From the NCBI GenBank assembly GCA_012511095.1, contig JAAZGT010000184.1:1-15899 (forward strand): a stretch of DNA of 15,899 nt. The letters run 5' to 3'. This stretch comes from Alcaligenaceae bacterium (GTDB lineage: Bacteria; Pseudomonadota; Gammaproteobacteria; Burkholderiales; Burkholderiaceae_B). Shown piece by piece: positions 15,146 to 15,899 of this stretch. How positions within the stretch are numbered: the first letter of the stretch is position 1; each line of letters opens with the position of its first letter. Under the pieces are notes generated by a model. It did not search any database. It had not been told where the DNA came from and saw nothing but the letters and a program-made list of their open reading frames with translations. Made by a program: the position numbers and the translations under genes.

Positions 15146-15884
15146 AAGCAATCGCCCTCGTTTGGACGATAAAATTATCGCTAAACCAGAATTAGCCCCT
15201 ACCCCTCGCGTCACCGATATAGAGCGACCAAAACTACAATTACCTAAAGGTCGTAATAAGGTGTTGTTGCACTCATGTTGTGCGCCATGCTCAGGTGAGG
15301 TAATGGAGGCGATGTTAGCGTCTGGTATTGATTACAGTATTTATTTCTACAACCCAAATATCCACCCTAAACGTGAATATGAGATTCGCAAAGAGGAAAA
15401 TATCCGCTTTGCCCAAGCCCATGGCATTGATTTTATTGATGCCGATTACGATATGGACAATTGGTTCGATCGTGTTAAGGGTATGGAGTGGGAGCCTGAG
15501 CGCGGTGTGCGTTGTACTGAGTGTTTTGATATGCGCTTTGAGCGTACGGCGCTTTATGCTGCTGAAAATGGCTTTGATACCATTACGAGCTCCTTAGGTA
15601 TCTCTCGCTGGAAAAACATGGATCAAATCAATGATTGTGGCCAACGTGCGGCAGCCCGCTACCCAGAATTAGTGTATTGGACCTACAACTGGCGTAAAGG
15701 CGGAGGTTCGGCTCGCATGATTGAAATCAGCAAGCGCGAGGAGTTTTATCAGCAGGAGTATTGTGGTTGCATTTACTCTTTAAGAGATACTAACCATCAT
15801 CGCCGCCAAAATGGCAGAGATAAGATTGAGATCGGCGTAAAGTTTTATACCTACGACGACCTCAAAAATGAAGAAAAACTTTAA
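15138..15884 (+). CDS. queH: Epoxyqueuosine reductase QueH
   Basis: QueH catalyses the last step of queuosine synthesis: it reduces epoxyqueuosine at the wobble position of tRNAs for Asp, Asn, His and Tyr. It is unrelated in sequence to the cobalamin-dependent QueG and uses an iron-sulphur cluster. The 248-residue protein has the family's cysteine pattern: SCCAPCSGEV (Cys47, Cys48, Cys51), RCTECFDMR (Cys126, Cys129), Cys167, and YCGC (Cys209, Cys211). YNPNIHP (71-77) and SSLGISRWKN (151-160) are also typical. The first 40 residues are a polar extension before the conserved core. The ATG lies inside the glnE 3' end (8-base overlap), so translation is probably coupled to glnE. The gene is complete; the stop is at 15882-15884. 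Confidence 0.94.
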   Translation: MTKSNRPRLDDKIIAKPELAPTPRVTDIERPKLQLPKGRNKVLLHSCCAPCSGEVMEAMLASGIDYSIYFYNPNIHPKREYEIRKEENIRFAQAHGIDFIDADYDMDNWFDRVKGMEWEPERGVRCTECFDMRFERTALYAAENGFDTITSSLGISRWKNMDQINDCGQRAAARYPELVYWTYNWRKGGGSARMIEISKREEFYQQEYCGCIYSLRDTNHHRRQNGRDKIEIGVKFYTYDDLKNEEKL

Positions 15885-15899
15885 TTATTACTCGTTGCC

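Noticed and set aside
1..15899. tRNA, rRNA, CRISPR, insertion sequence, prophage or toxin-antitoxin locus
   Set aside because: No cloverleaf, regular repeat-spacer array, transposase, integrase or toxin motif was seen; nearly all of the window is covered by chromosomal housekeeping genes.

Overview
This window is a bacterial chromosomal segment with moderately low GC. It most likely comes from a betaproteobacterium of the order Burkholderiales, perhaps a low-GC Alcaligenaceae-type genus. The evidence is protein similarity recalled from memory plus gene order: a tig-clpP-clpX-lon cluster, and a yhdP gene divergent from glnE, an arrangement I associate with that group. No tRNA, rRNA, insertion sequence, CRISPR array or prophage gene was recognised.

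Layout. (1) 1-101, minus: the first 33 codons of thrS, behind a leader of about 75 nt with two hairpins, the second resembling an intrinsic terminator. (2) 371-1057, plus: an unrecognised membrane-anchored protein with an acidic middle and a Pro/Ser/Thr-rich tail carrying four FPxP repeats. A strong bidirectional hairpin separates it from lon. (3) 7071-1150, minus: the protein quality-control cluster tig (trigger factor), clpP, clpX and lon. tig and clpP overlap by one base. lon has its own near-consensus heat-shock (sigma-32) promoter in the clpX-lon gap, and Lon carries a Lys/Ala repeat insert between its ATPase and protease domains. (4) 7212-8040: two small unrecognised envelope genes transcribed divergently, a 49-residue Gly-rich lipoprotein (minus) and a 150-residue membrane protein (plus). 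Their shared intergenic region is full of short palindromes. (5) 12086-8169, minus: yhdP, a giant AsmA-like protein linked to lipid transport to the outer membrane. (6) 12188-15884, plus: glnE (glutamine synthetase adenylyltransferase/deadenylylase) overlapping queH (epoxyqueuosine reductase) by 8 bases.

How the genes work together. Trigger factor folds nascent chains. ClpXP and Lon degrade unfolded or tagged proteins, and the separate sigma-32-type promoter would let Lon rise in heat shock independently of clpX. glnE belongs to nitrogen control, queH to tRNA modification, yhdP to envelope lipid homeostasis and thrS to translation. These are housekeeping genes. The parts not explained by known families are the 371-1057 protein, the 7212-8040 gene pair with its palindromes, the Lon insert and the thrS leader. 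I did not find a convincing new multi-gene system.
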